DNA of 64,000 nucleotides from Segatella copri (GCF_019249795.2 NZ_CP156891.1:2822001-2886000), one strand, 5' to 3'. Positions 45,381 through 54,314 are shown, counted from the stretch's first letter. The notes: a model not told the origin generated them from the letters alone. Numbers and translations are program-made.

Positions 45381-46754
45381 TAGTGATATGTATCTCTGGA
45401 TTCTCTCAATGTAGTTGTTATCGAGAGCCGTATCACCTCTTTTGAAGATGTCACAAATGGCATTATATTCATTAAGGGCATAGCCGACCGCCTGCGCCAA
45501 GGTAGACTTGGGCAGCAAATCTTTCCTGGAAGATATTTCCTCCAGTTTCTCCAATAAATCCTGCAAAATGTCCGGTGCATATGACTGCCGATAGGCTAGA
45601 TGGTCTTCAACGGTCCATCCATTTACCCCAACCTTATGTTTTTTGTCTTCTCGATAAAATCTGTTGAGGATATCTACGACCTCCTGAGCATCCTTGTCTT
45701 CCTTGCCGCAGTCGATGAAATCTCTCTTGACATGCTGCAGGCAGGCGATTCTCATAATGTCAGGATAAGCATCCGACTCCAGTTTCCGGTAAGGAGCATA
45801 TGCATCACTCTGTATGGTACCTTTATAATCAGAGAATATGTTAAGTATGACCTGCTCAGAGCGTGATCCATCCTCATATACGAAGAAGACAAGTCCCAGT
45901 TTAGGCGCACTTACAGCCCAGAAGTAGCCTTTCTTCGAACCCTTGTCCGTAGGCTTTGTCTTGGCTAACAGCACTTTATGGTATGTCTCGTCTGCCGAGA
46001 CATAATCCTGCTGCAACACTACTTGGCAGATAGCCTTATAGAAGTTTTCCAGTACATCGGCACTTCTGGCAATCAGTTTGTTTGCCGTGGCTTTCCTTAA
46101 CGTAAACCCATTGTCGGCAAAGTATTTGATGATTCGCTCTACCGGCATGGAATAGATGTATCGCATCTGCAGGAGTCCTGCTGCAAAGGAAGGTGAATAG
46201 GAAGAATTCAACAACAGAGCCGGCGGAGTTTTCCCCGGATACATGATACTTCCATCAGTATAAGTGTTGATGTGATACACGGTCTTGATGAATTTGATGG
46301 GTTCCATGCTGTAACGTATACAGGTACGAGTTCCGAAGAGACGCAACGTCTTCAAAAACTCTGCATCCATGACTGGATCTATCGTAACATGCACCTCTTT
46401 CATCTCGTAATGCATGTCACGCTTGGCTCCGTTGTTTTTGCGTGCCTTTCTCTTTTCGGCCTGCTCTGTTTTCTTCTTGTCAAATTCCTCCTGGGTCATC
46501 GAGTCTTGTGGATTCTTTTCCTGACGTTCGGACTTCTTGCCTGAAACGAGCTTGCCGAGTGCCTTGTTCTGACGATTCGCTTTGTCAATGGCGATTCCTT
46601 TCTGGACGAGTAATTCTTCTAATGACTTTATACGTTCAATGAGTTCGTTGACCTGTGTAGTCAATGAACTCACCGTAGCATTAGCTTGCTGAAGCTGTTC
46701 GTTTGCAAGCTGAAGCTGTTTCTTTAAAAGTACTATAATTTCGTCCTTTTTCAT
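45381..46754 (-). pseudogene. IS66 transposase TnpC, N-terminal and catalytic part
   Basis: About 458 codons of IS66 transposase: N-terminal coiled region (QLANEQLQQANATVSSL), zinc-finger/helix region, and the DDE core (YVSADETYHKVLL, IQSDAYAPYRKLES, LAQAVGYALNEYN, DTALDNNYIERIQRYISL). It then runs into IS110 sequence and stops at 45336 after about 14 foreign residues. The remainder is at 42420-42635. Confidence 0.92.
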
Positions 46755-46854
46755 AGTGCAAAGGTACGAAAAAATATCGAGATATGCAAGGATTTTTAGA
46801 TATTTATTTTTCTATCTTATTGATACACAGTTCATTAAATATAATCTTATGCGC

Positions 46855-47202
46855 CTATAGATTAAGCCGTTTCCTATATCTCATACTTTTCAGGCAAATT
46901 CCGCTCATGATGGCAGATAGCGTCTTGTACGGCATTTTGCATTGTTTGCTTTGGGGATCAAAGAATGGTAATTCAAAGGTTCCTCGCTCCAGTCGCTTCT
47001 GATACAGCAAGAAACCGTCGCCATCCCATTTTAGCATTTTTACCTGCTGGCGGTTCTTGGAGAAGAAGATGAAGACGGCACCACCGAGTGGCGGCAGCTC
47101 CATCTCCGTCCTCACAATCTGGTACAGGCCATTTATGCCCATGTTCATTCGGACATATCGCTGGCAGACGTAATACTGGGTGTTTTCGTTTAATCCAAAC
47201 AT
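46855..47202 (-). CDS. tnpB: IS66 accessory protein TnpB
   Basis: 115 residues. Matches IS66 Orf2: NMGINGLYQIVRTEMELPPLGGAVFIFFSKNRQQVKML and LKWDGDGFLLYQKRLERGTFELP. Required for IS66 transposition in studied members; mechanism unclear. Overlaps tnpA by 13 bp; tnpC starts 100 bp further on the same strand. Confidence 0.92.
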   Translation of the reverse strand: MFGLNENTQYYVCQRYVRMNMGINGLYQIVRTEMELPPLGGAVFIFFSKNRQQVKMLKWDGDGFLLYQKRLERGTFELPFFDPQSKQCKMPYKTLSAIMSGICLKSMRYRKRLNL

Positions 47203-47600
47203 AGCAAGTCCTCCTTCTCGTAAAGTTTCATCAGATGCATGACTGATTTGGCACTACCTTTCTTGATGGTGACTATCGTTCCATTGGGAAAGGTTAAGGT
47301 TATGCCGAAAAGATAATTTTCCGGGCAGACGGAATCGGATGGCATTTCCATGGGAAGGAACATCATCCCAGTGTCCTTGGCTGTTGCTTCGGAACATTCC
47401 TTACGGGCTTCGGCCTGAAGCAGACGAATCTGCTGTTTGGCTAACCTAACAGAATAACCTTTCTCTGACATCCATCTATGCATCGAGCGATGGTTTACAT
47501 GCCGTTCCTTTAAAAAAGGAATCAAACTGGCTTTTGGATTATGATTCAAATGAATCTGGAAGGCATTCCATGCCCTCTCATAACGTTCTGTTGCTCTCAT
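47190..47600 (-). CDS. tnpA: IS66 accessory protein TnpA
   Basis: 136 residues from ATG 47598-47600 (MRATERYERAWNAFQIHL). Helix-turn-helix-like N-terminus (FLKERHVNHRSMHRWMSEKG) and conserved C-terminus (GITLTFPNGTIVTIKKGS). An upstream in-frame TTG at 47630 is rejected because it overlaps the promoter TACCTTTG (minus, 47628-47635). Confidence 0.88.
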   Translation of the reverse strand: MRATERYERAWNAFQIHLNHNPKASLIPFLKERHVNHRSMHRWMSEKGYSVRLAKQQIRLLQAEARKECSEATAKDTGMMFLPMEMPSDSVCPENYLFGITLTFPNGTIVTIKKGSAKSVMHLMKLYEKEDLLCLD

Positions 47601-47627
47601 AATTTCGTTGCTTTTAAAATTATGGTG

Positions 47628-47635
47628 CAAAGGTA
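47628..47635 (-). promoter_or_regulatory. -7 element of IS66
   Basis: Minus strand TACCTTTG followed by GCACC, 28 bp ahead of tnpA. The same TACCTTTGCAC occurs before tnpC (46758-46765). Confidence 0.6.
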
Positions 47636-48246
47636 AGAACTTTTACGATAAAGGGCAAGGTATAAACGCGGAGCCGCTTACAATGAATTTTGATTCGAAC
47701 TCTATATTTAGCATGGCAGTTTTTTCATATGTGCCAATTCCTCCAAAATACACATTATCTTGGTTCATATGTATGAACTCTTCTGGATAAGTTGTGTTAT
47801 TTATAGCATTGCTTGTTAAAAATGACAGGATTTTTGTACTATGGTCATAGGCAGCAGGATTCCCATTCATGCCTTTAGATGTAATATTTACATCTGAAAA
47901 ATTGTATTTTTTATCTTTTGCATAATTATGTAGCCACTTAATAACAGGATAGTCGTTACAGCAATTTGTTATTACTGAGTTTAATTTGGTTGTGGAAGCC
48001 GATGGTAATGACACCTTTTTAGCAATCTGATAGATGTTGTAGTTTCCGGTGTAAATAGACAAAGCACGATTTTGCTGAGTCTCAAAATCATGAGCGAGAA
48101 AGCTGTCATCATTAGTGCAACTGAGTAATGATGAACAGAATGACACTATAAGAAAAAAATATAAATGGTTCTTCTCAAATTTTAGTACAAAGCCCCATAT
48201 TTTATATGAAGGAGCAATATTTTTGAGAAAGTTTAATATAAAAAAT

Positions 48247-48318
48247 TAGCGATTGTCTCCAAAAATATGTAAGTTTAAAGTGATCATAAAATATGACTTA
48301 CAATGGATACAATCGCTA
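48247..48318 (+). promoter_or_regulatory. Hairpin enclosing the ISL3 transposase start codon
   Basis: TAGCGATTGT (48247-48256) pairs with ACAATCGCTA (48309-48318); inside, GTAAG (48269-48273) pairs with CTTAC (48297-48301). ATG 48303-48305 lies between the two 3' strands and would be hidden in a read-through mRNA. Confidence 0.6.
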
Positions 48319-50006
48319 ACAGATGCAAAATTATAAAAAAGATAAGAAACAACCAAATAAAATCCGATATAAATGCTTCTACGGTCGGAGAAAAACTTCT
48401 TATGGACATTTTTCCTGCCATAGATGGCTTTTTTATCGCAAGTTGTGACTTCTCTTCCACGGAACTCAAAATGGTTCTCGTGAGTACGGCTACCCATGCC
48501 TTCTGCGACCGTTGTGGCAAGAAAACCACTCATACCCGTGGCTGGCAAAAGAGAACGGTCACGATGTGTCCTTTAGGGTGTAAACGGTTTGTTCTCACCC
48601 TTTACATGCGCCGTTTTTACTGCCAGTCTGATAAACATATATTTGTAGAGCAACAGACGAAGTGGCTAAACAAATATGCAAGATTCAGTGTAAGATGCAT
48701 AGAGTTGATGAACCTGCTTCATATACATATGTCATCTGTGTCGACCTCCAAGGTCATGAGAAAGATGGGAATCACTTGCTGTCCAAATACTTGCATAAAT
48801 CATTTGAAAAAGATCCAAAGACTTCCAGACAGGACTGCCAGGAATATAGGCATAGATGACTTTGCCAAGAGAAAGAGACATACCTATGGCAGTGTTATCG
48901 TAGACCATGACACAGGCGAGATTTTGGAACTGATAGACTCTAGAGATTCTTCGATTGTGGCAAATGTCTTGAAACAATACAAGAAAGTCAATACTATCAC
49001 TCGTGATAGGGGACGATGCTTCATTAAGGCTATCAAGCAAGGAGCCCCATCAGCACATGCTATCACAGACAAATTCCATGTCATTGAAGACTTGACGAGC
49101 GCAGTCTTTCCAAAGATTCTGCAGGAGTTTTTGCATAAGAGAATGGAGTTGCTGACTCAAGGTCTAGTTGGTCCCATTAAGCCACAAATAAGTAGAGGTT
49201 GGCTTTATAACAGCATATATGCAGTCTTGGAATCGATGTGCAAGGATGCAAGAAGAATCAAGAAAATGACTGAATGGAACACTTTCATGGATCTTTATGC
49301 AAGGCAAGGACTGACTTTGAGTGAAATCCATGACAAAACAGGGTTTGATGGATTTAAGATGGGAAAGCTAAGGAACACCAAATATGAGGACTTGCTCAAC
49401 CCAACGCAACTAAGGGCTTACAAAGCCATAGAATCTATTACAAATAGGATTCTCTGTAAAAAGTCATTGGATTACTCTGTGGTTACCAAGGGGTTACATT
49501 CTACAGAGAAGAAAGAAATACTGAAAAGACTTCTTTTTCTACTGAGAGGAAAATGGAAGGAAGACTGGAAGGCATACGATGATGCCTACAAGGCATTTCT
49601 TGCAAAGGCAACTATCAGGAACGAAGAGTATGACCTTTGGAATTCAATAGTTCACTTCAACTGGAAAACCAAGACGGAGACTGTCAGATTGTTTCTGCAG
49701 GACTTGCATGTTACCGATTTAGCCTATTATATAACAACATTTCAAGGCATTTTGAGCGGAGAGGTCAAAATGAACTTGTACAAATGGATTAACATGGTCA
49801 TAGGATGTGGTAATGAGAAAATGGAAAAGTTTGCCAAAGGACTGATTAAGGACTATTCCGCCATCAATAATTCTATTGCTAGCAAATTGAACAATGGAAT
49901 CCTTGAAGGTTCGGTCAACAAGATAAAGACCGCAAAGCGAATTATGGGTGGAAGAGCATCGATTTCTCTTTTGCAGATAAAGGTCTCCTCAAACTTAGAT
50001 ACATAA
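48303..50006 (+). CDS. ISL3-family transposase
   Basis: 567 residues. N-terminal zinc finger of ISL3 type (CDRCGKKTTHTRGW, then CPLGC and YCQ), a helix-turn-helix, then a DDE core (NIGIDDFAKRKRHTYGSVIVDHDTGEIL; VNTITRDRGRCFIKAIKQGAP with ADKFHV-like ITDKFHVIEDL) and a C-terminal conserved SNKIKTAKRIMGG-like end. Complete, so the element may be active; with the MITE-like relative at 41189 it could be the mobilising partner. Confidence 0.94.
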   Translation: MDTIANRCKIIKKIRNNQIKSDINASTVGEKLLMDIFPAIDGFFIASCDFSSTELKMVLVSTATHAFCDRCGKKTTHTRGWQKRTVTMCPLGCKRFVLTLYMRRFYCQSDKHIFVEQQTKWLNKYARFSVRCIELMNLLHIHMSSVSTSKVMRKMGITCCPNTCINHLKKIQRLPDRTARNIGIDDFAKRKRHTYGSVIVDHDTGEILELIDSRDSSIVANVLKQYKKVNTITRDRGRCFIKAIKQGAPSAHAITDKFHVIEDLTSAVFPKILQEFLHKRMELLTQGLVGPIKPQISRGWLYNSIYAVLESMCKDARRIKKMTEWNTFMDLYARQGLTLSEIHDKTGFDGFKMGKLRNTKYEDLLNPTQLRAYKAIESITNRILCKKSLDYSVVTKGLHSTEKKEILKRLLFLLRGKWKEDWKAYDDAYKAFLAKATIRNEEYDLWNSIVHFNWKTKTETVRLFLQDLHVTDLAYYITTFQGILSGEVKMNLYKWINMVIGCGNEKMEKFAKGLIKDYSAINNSIASKLNNGILEGSVNKIKTAKRIMGGRASISLLQIKVSSNLDT

Positions 50007-50045
50007 ATGTACCAAAATTTGAGAAGAACCATATAAATGTTTCAT

Positions 50046-50396
50046 AACTATTGAAAATTAAATGTTTATTTTGCAAAGATAGAGTAAAAATGTTATCATT
50101 GTACTTTAATCCTATAAAATTTAACGTAAATTATACGCAAAACAAAAAATGCTCTTCTTTCGAAAAACTTAACCATTAAACATACTTTGCATCCAAATAA
50201 TTACAAGACAAGAGAAGTAGTTGTGTATAAAAACAAACAAAGATAGATTGTTAAAAAGGATAAATAATTTTAATTTTTCAACACTTAAAATATTTTTTTG
50301 TAAATTTGCAAAAAAATATAGAATCTTGTAGGTTTAAAAATGGTTGCTACAAGTGCAAGAATTGAATGACGAAACCATTTGGAAAGGAAAATGTAT
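50046..50396. other. Spacer between broken lipoprotein and C39-like pseudogene
   Basis: AT-rich. Two divergent -7 elements: TATCTTTG on the minus strand (50074-50081) for the lipoprotein gene and TAAATTTG on the plus strand (50301-50308) for the peptidase. No -33 at ideal spacing for either. No other feature seen. Confidence 0.6.
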
Positions 50397-50930
50397 ATGA
50401 AGATAAAACATTTGTTATTTTTTATTCCTGTGACTTTTTTGGTCGCATGTGAAGGGACTGATTTAATCGAGCCAGACAATGTGTCGAAAGAACAGATTTC
50501 CACTCAAATAATTTATAACCCGACAAAATATTCAAAACAAAAGGTGATGTCTTTGTCAAAAGTAGTTTGCCAACAACAATGGCAAAGCAAATACCTAATG
50601 CCTGCGTAACATCAATTATGGAGTACACAAACATATAATTCAAATCCTTTGATTGATGGTGTTTCTTTGGATTATATCGAGCCTTTTGTAACACATTTCT
50701 TTAAAACTCAAACATTTACAAATTATAAGTCTGCAATAGATGCCAAGCATCCCGTCATGACTGATGTAAATAGCCAAATAGAAAGCTCTGCCCATAATGT
50801 GTTATGTGTAGGATATAACTCCAATACGGGTGCTGCTATTTATATGGACCCTGAGCTTGCTTGTATGTACTCAGTTAATGCTGGGTATTTTTTACAAGAT
50901 TATAATATAGTATTAACAGGTATAAAGTAA
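50397..50930 (+). pseudogene. C39-like cysteine peptidase lipoprotein, frameshifted
   Basis: Starts with a lipoprotein signal (MKIKHLLFFIPVTFLVACEG). The frame is lost near 50570; the second frame encodes MAKQIPNACVTSIMEY with a likely catalytic Cys, and a third frame (from about 50622) encodes PLIDGVSLDYIEPFVTHFF and the His segment SAHNVLCVGYNSNTGAAIYM with a following DPE. The Cys...His-Asp order fits C39-like papain-fold peptidases. At least two frameshifts, so inactive as it stands unless the read is in error. A small secreted protein follows after 10 bp. Confidence 0.65.
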
Positions 50931-50940
50931 TTAAATAAAT

Positions 50941-51324
50941 ATGAAGTTAATTTTTAAATATTTTTTTATTTCTCTATTGTTCCTAAATGGGCAATTAGTT
51001 CATGCACAATCATTTAAAATCGACAGCTTAAAAGGTAAAAAATGGGAGTTGCAATTGCCAAAAGGAAAGTCTTATACTTCGAATCTTATATTCAAAGATA
51101 CGACATACACAACTAGTTTCTCCTTTAATGGACAGACTCATACTATAGAGAAGCCATACTTAATACAGCAGGAAAACGTAGAAACATTTTATGTTATTTT
51201 TCCATCAGAAGGAAAGGGTACAAAAACTTTCCCTGTTAAGTTTAAAGTTTTAGAATTTACCGACAAGTTGCTAAAATTGCAAAATACAACAACAAATGTT
51301 GTAAATACGTATTTCGCAAAATAA
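50941..51324 (+). CDS. Small secreted protein, possible lipocalin-like inhibitor
   Basis: 127 residues with a signal peptide (MKLIFKYFFISLLFLNGQLVHAQ). The mature part looks all-beta with a lipocalin-like pattern: LKGKKWELQLPKGK at the front, SNLIFKDTTYTTSFSFNGQ, and KFKVLEFTDKLLKLQNTTT near the end. Close after the peptidase gene. In Bacteroidota, small secreted inhibitors often sit beside their peptidase; that role here is inference. Confidence 0.55.
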   Translation: MKLIFKYFFISLLFLNGQLVHAQSFKIDSLKGKKWELQLPKGKSYTSNLIFKDTTYTTSFSFNGQTHTIEKPYLIQQENVETFYVIFPSEGKGTKTFPVKFKVLEFTDKLLKLQNTTTNVVNTYFAK

Positions 51325-51328
51325 ACAA

Positions 51329-51439
51329 CTAGTAGATTGTAAAGTCTAAAAGTTTAGTAAGGCACGTGTGATATTTCATCAATCATCAGTATGTGACGAA
51401 CGACGTTTTACTCAACTTTTAGACTTTACAGACTACTAG
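51329..51439. repeat. Imperfect 26-bp inverted repeat
   Basis: CTAGTAGATTGTAAAGTCTA... (51329-51354) and its inverse (51414-51439) match at 24 of 26 positions; the 59-bp centre continues weak pairing (TAGTAA/TTTACT). It may be a long terminator-like hairpin or a small mobile relic. Confidence 0.7.
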
Positions 51440-51518
51440 TAAGACCGTGCTTTTTGCAACATATTACTCTGTTTGATATTTTTTGTTTAATAAAATTCTT
51501 AGATTCATTATTTTTTTG

Positions 51519-51650
51519 TATTTTTGCAGCCGAAAAGAGTTGTTAGGCAGCAAACGTATGCAGATAGCAGAATTTAGGACTGTTGCCAAATCATTACCTC
51601 TATTGAGGTGAAAGACTCATAAATAGCTCATTTTAAGCTATTCGGCAGTT
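51519..51650 (+). promoter_or_regulatory. Promoter-like site with structured leader
   Basis: TATTTTTG (51519-51526), then hairpins ACCTC/GAGGT and AATAGCT/AGCTATT in the next 130 nt. No gene starts until 51755, and a better promoter lies between. Could be an sRNA or an alternative long leader. Confidence 0.35.
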
Positions 51651-51676
51651 TTTAGCGTAATTTTCTAAGAAAACTC

Positions 51677-51706
51677 TTGCAGGTATGAAAAAAAATCGTA
51701 AATTTG
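51677..51706 (+). promoter_or_regulatory. Promoter of the 382-residue secreted protein gene
   Basis: TTG (51677-51679), 19-bp spacer, TAAATTTG (51699-51706). Confidence 0.8.
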
Positions 51707-51754
51707 CAGCGAGGAATAAAAACTTAAAGAATAAACAACATAAAAAATGAACTT

Positions 51755-52903
51755 ATGAAGAAAATCTCGTTGATAGTGATGAGCTGCATGATAGCTTGCG
51801 GACTGCTCGCCAACCATGGCATCGTGAAGGGCGGAGAAATGTCGCCTAAGGTAGAGGACACGGTATCGATTGACAAGAAAATCGCTGATAGTCAATGGCT
51901 ATCGAACAACTCCGACACGTTGGAAGTGGACACAGCTGGCGAAGACTCGGTGGTGAATGTGGTGGCCTACTTCTGCAAGGGCGACACCTGCGAATACTGG
52001 ATATATGAGAATGAGTGGAAGGTGAACGGCAAGGACACAGTGAAGACGCTCGGCGTATCCACCCAGGTGCGCCTCGTGGTAAACGATTCCACCAGCAAGG
52101 GCTATAAGATGAGCTACACCTTCCTGGACGTAAAGGCCGATTCGGTGGGTGACAACTTCCGGGACAAGATGATGGCTATGGTAGCGGAGCGCACCGCCAA
52201 GAGCGTGATAGGCACCACCGTCAACTTTGAAACCGATGAATACGGTCGCATCACCAAGATTACCAATCTCTCGAAAATCAAGAAGCAGGCAAAGGCTCTC
52301 TTCAAGGCGAGCATGAAGGACATCGCCGCCATGCCCATCATGCAGGCAATGAAGAAGGCGATAGGTCTTGACTTCATGAAGATAGGCAACCAGGCTAACA
52401 CCGACGGGTTGGTGGAGGGCTACCTGGAGGAGCTGAAACTGCTCTTCGCCTGGCACGGAAACCAATATGCCGTGGGCGAGCATCACGAGCACGAGGATGC
52501 CACCAAGGATAGCTACGCCAACGACACTTATATCAATGCCAGCCTAGAGAAGAATGGCAACTACACAATCTCCTGCGAGGTGGTCAGCGTGATACCAAAG
52601 GAGACCGTGAAGGAGGTGATGGGCGGACTGATGGGTGCCATCACGGAAGGACTGAAGAGCAAGAAGACCGAGGACGGCAAGGATCATGATGGCATCATCA
52701 ACGACTTGGACGACGAGTTTAAGAAGGAGATAGACAAGGCAGTTGACCAAGATGCCCAGACCTCGGAGTATCTCTGTGTGACCTGCTTCGAGAATGGCTG
52801 GCCTAGCAGCGTGTTGAAGCAAAATAAAAATGTGATGGCTGGCCGTGGCAAGCTGAAGCAGAAACTCATCGAGGCTTGCCGATTCGCACAGCGCGAGAAA
52901 TGA
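51755..52903 (+). CDS. Unrecognised secreted protein (382 aa)
   Basis: Signal peptide MKKISLIVMSCMIACGLLAN. Mature part is mixed, with a repeated conserved-looking core (VVNVVAYFCKGDTCEYWIYE, KGYKMSYTFLDVKAD, VNFETDEYGRITKITNLSKI, LLFAWHGNQYAVGEHHEHED). Reminiscent of exported DUF6263-like proteins but I cannot assign it. GC-richer than its neighbours, with normal host codon use. Own promoter and a strong terminator: a single-gene unit. Confidence 0.75.
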   Translation: MKKISLIVMSCMIACGLLANHGIVKGGEMSPKVEDTVSIDKKIADSQWLSNNSDTLEVDTAGEDSVVNVVAYFCKGDTCEYWIYENEWKVNGKDTVKTLGVSTQVRLVVNDSTSKGYKMSYTFLDVKADSVGDNFRDKMMAMVAERTAKSVIGTTVNFETDEYGRITKITNLSKIKKQAKALFKASMKDIAAMPIMQAMKKAIGLDFMKIGNQANTDGLVEGYLEELKLLFAWHGNQYAVGEHHEHEDATKDSYANDTYINASLEKNGNYTISCEVVSVIPKETVKEVMGGLMGAITEGLKSKKTEDGKDHDGIINDLDDEFKKEIDKAVDQDAQTSEYLCVTCFENGWPSSVLKQNKNVMAGRGKLKQKLIEACRFAQREK

Positions 52904-52976
52904 TGAACTATTTCGACCTGTACAGATCTTATAATTAACAGGTTTGGTACACATTGCGCCTCACGGGAAACGACAA

Positions 52977-53015
52977 GGGTCTATATGCCACGATGAAAAG
53001 GTGGCGTATAGACCC
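52977..53015 (+). terminator. Strong hairpin after the secreted protein gene
   Basis: GGGTCTATATGCCAC (52977-52991) pairs with GTGGCGTATAGACCC (53001-53015), one G-U pair, then TTGATT. Confidence 0.75.
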
Positions 53016-53019
53016 TTGA

Positions 53020-53222
53020 TTATATGGTAATTTTTGTCATCAATATCTCCGCTATTATAAGGGTTCTTTCAACACTTACCGAATCCCAAAACTTGTCGTA
53101 GGCTCTGAGTTCGGCATCTGTAAAGCCGGAAACTTCAAGATCTTCTACGGCTTTTCCAATCTCTGGGTCATTGAGCAGGTCGGCAGGAACTTGATTTTGC
53201 GTATCTGCTCCTCGTCGCTGAG
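53020..53222 (-). pseudogene. Relic of an Rpn-family nuclease, C-terminal end
   Basis: Minus strand reads VPADLLNDPEIGKAVEDLEV and SGFTDAELRAYDKFWDSVSV, then stops at 53020-53022. This matches the central/C-terminal region of PD-(D/E)XK Rpn-type proteins of Bacteroidota. The sequence before it reads in another frame (LSDEEQIRKIKFLP), so it is broken. Confidence 0.7.
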
Positions 53223-53314
53223 GTTTTTATGGGATTTTTAAAGGTAAAAAAGTAAAGATTTTGCTATCCCCAATACTATCTGATAACTTTTTCTAAAACT
53301 TTTCTATGAATTCC

Positions 53315-53345
53315 TTGCGTGTTTCAAAATAAAGTCGTAAATTTG
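53315..53345 (+). promoter_or_regulatory. Promoter of the Rpn-family gene
   Basis: TTG (53315-53317), 20-bp spacer, TAAATTTG (53338-53345). The 60 bp to here resemble the promoter region at 55712-55774. Confidence 0.75.
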
Positions 53346-53378
53346 CTCACATAAACGAAACAATAATATCTACGGATT

Positions 53379-54314
53379 ATGAAGCAGGTAGAAGAAAGAT
53401 ATATCAGTTTGCTGACCGATTTCGGTTTCAAGCGAATTTTTGGATCAGCTCCCAACAAGGATTTGCTGATCTGTTTCCTCAACAGCTTGTTCAATGGAAG
53501 ACAGGTTGTTAAGGACGTGAAGTATCTGAATCCGGAGAACGTGGGCGACATCTATACCGACCGCAAGGCCATCTTTGACGTATATTGCGAAGGAGAAAAC
53601 GGCGAGAAGTTTATCGTGGAAATGCAGAATGCATACCAGACATACTTCAAGGACCGTGCCCTGTTCTATTCCACTTTTCCGGTTCGTGAGCAGGCTCCTA
53701 AGGGTAGTGAATGGGACTTCAAGCTCAACCATGTTTACACAATTGCTCTGCTCAACTTTAACATGAACGAGGAAGCCTTCAATAAGGAAGAAATCCGCCA
53801 TCATGTGCAGTTGTGCGATACTGCCACGCACAAGATTTTCTACGATAAGCTGGAATTTATCTATGTGGAAATCGCCAAGTTCAACAAGTCGCTTGATGAG
53901 TTGGAAACGCTCTACGACAAGTGGCTCTATGCCCTGAAGAACCTCTACAAGCTTACTCAGCGCCCTAAGGCGTTATGCGACAAGGTCTTCGATCGCCTCT
54001 TCGAAGAAGCCGAGATTGCAAAATTCACTCCACAGGAGCAGCGGGAGTATGAAGCCAGCAAGATGGCATATCGTGATATCAAGAATTCGATTGATACCGC
54101 CAAGCGAGAAGGTAAAGAAGAGGGCCTGGCTGAAGGCATGGAGAAGGGACTGGCTGAAGGAATGAAAAAGGGCTTGGCTGAAGGCATGGAGAAGGGCATG
54201 AACAAACGAAGCCTTGAGATTGCCAGAAAGATGCTGGCGAATGGTATGGATGCTGCCACGGTGATGGAAATAACAGGATTGTCGGAGAGCCAGTTACAGC
54301 AGCTGAAAGGATAA
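53379..54314 (+). CDS. Rpn-family recombination-promoting nuclease / putative transposase
   Basis: 311 residues. PD-(D/E)XK core in the first 150 residues: LLTDFGFKRIFGSAPNKDLLICFLNSLF, then KAIFDVYCEGENGEKFIVEMQNA with the acidic and E-x-Q motif, and the characteristic YTIALLNF. The C-terminus is a short repeat of EGMEKGLAEGMKKGLAEGME type (about residues 248-275). Family members are DNA nucleases linked to recombination; many copies per genome. Complete, and flanked by relics of the same family. Confidence 0.9.
   Translation: MKQVEERYISLLTDFGFKRIFGSAPNKDLLICFLNSLFNGRQVVKDVKYLNPENVGDIYTDRKAIFDVYCEGENGEKFIVEMQNAYQTYFKDRALFYSTFPVREQAPKGSEWDFKLNHVYTIALLNFNMNEEAFNKEEIRHHVQLCDTATHKIFYDKLEFIYVEIAKFNKSLDELETLYDKWLYALKNLYKLTQRPKALCDKVFDRLFEEAEIAKFTPQEQREYEASKMAYRDIKNSIDTAKREGKEEGLAEGMEKGLAEGMKKGLAEGMEKGMNKRSLEIARKMLANGMDAATVMEITGLSESQLQQLKG

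Larger units (their letters stand above)
42359..47681 (-). mobile_element. IS66-family element, split by IS110-family insertions
   Basis: Perfect 27-bp terminal inverted repeats at 42359-42385 (GTAAGCGGCTCCGCGTTTAT...) and 47655-47681, flanked by an 8-bp duplication AATGAATT (42351-42358, 47682-47689). Encodes tnpA, tnpB and a split tnpC. Without the 2745-bp insertion (42636-45380) it is 2578 bp, normal for IS66. Confidence 0.92.
48167..50030 (+). mobile_element. ISL3-family element
   Basis: 1864 bp. Ends GGTTCTTCTCAAATTTTAGT and its inverse (to 50030, ...TTTGAGAAGAACC) with a perfect 8-bp target duplication ATATAAAT (48159-48166; 50031-50038), as typical of ISL3. One transposase gene. It lies in codon 5 of the broken lipoprotein gene, in opposite orientation. 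Confidence 0.95.
41631..50045 (-). pseudogene. Lipoprotein gene interrupted by ISL3 and by an IS66/IS110 nest
   Basis: Three pieces read on the minus strand: codons 1-5 at 50031-50045; middle part about 47682-48158; C-terminal part 41631-42350. Removing the ISL3 element plus one ATATAAAT copy and the IS66 element plus one AATGAATT copy joins them in one open frame. The restored N-terminus is MKHLYFFLIVSFCSSLLSC, a lipoprotein signal, then TNDDSFLAHDF. Across the IS66 site it reads NIEFESKFIQDVIHAPYGTQ. The protein, about 400 residues, has EEFIH followed by NIEFE, reminiscent of zincin-like sites in Bacteroidota lipoproteins; I do not recognise a family. A terminator follows the stop. Now non-functional. 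Confidence 0.85.
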
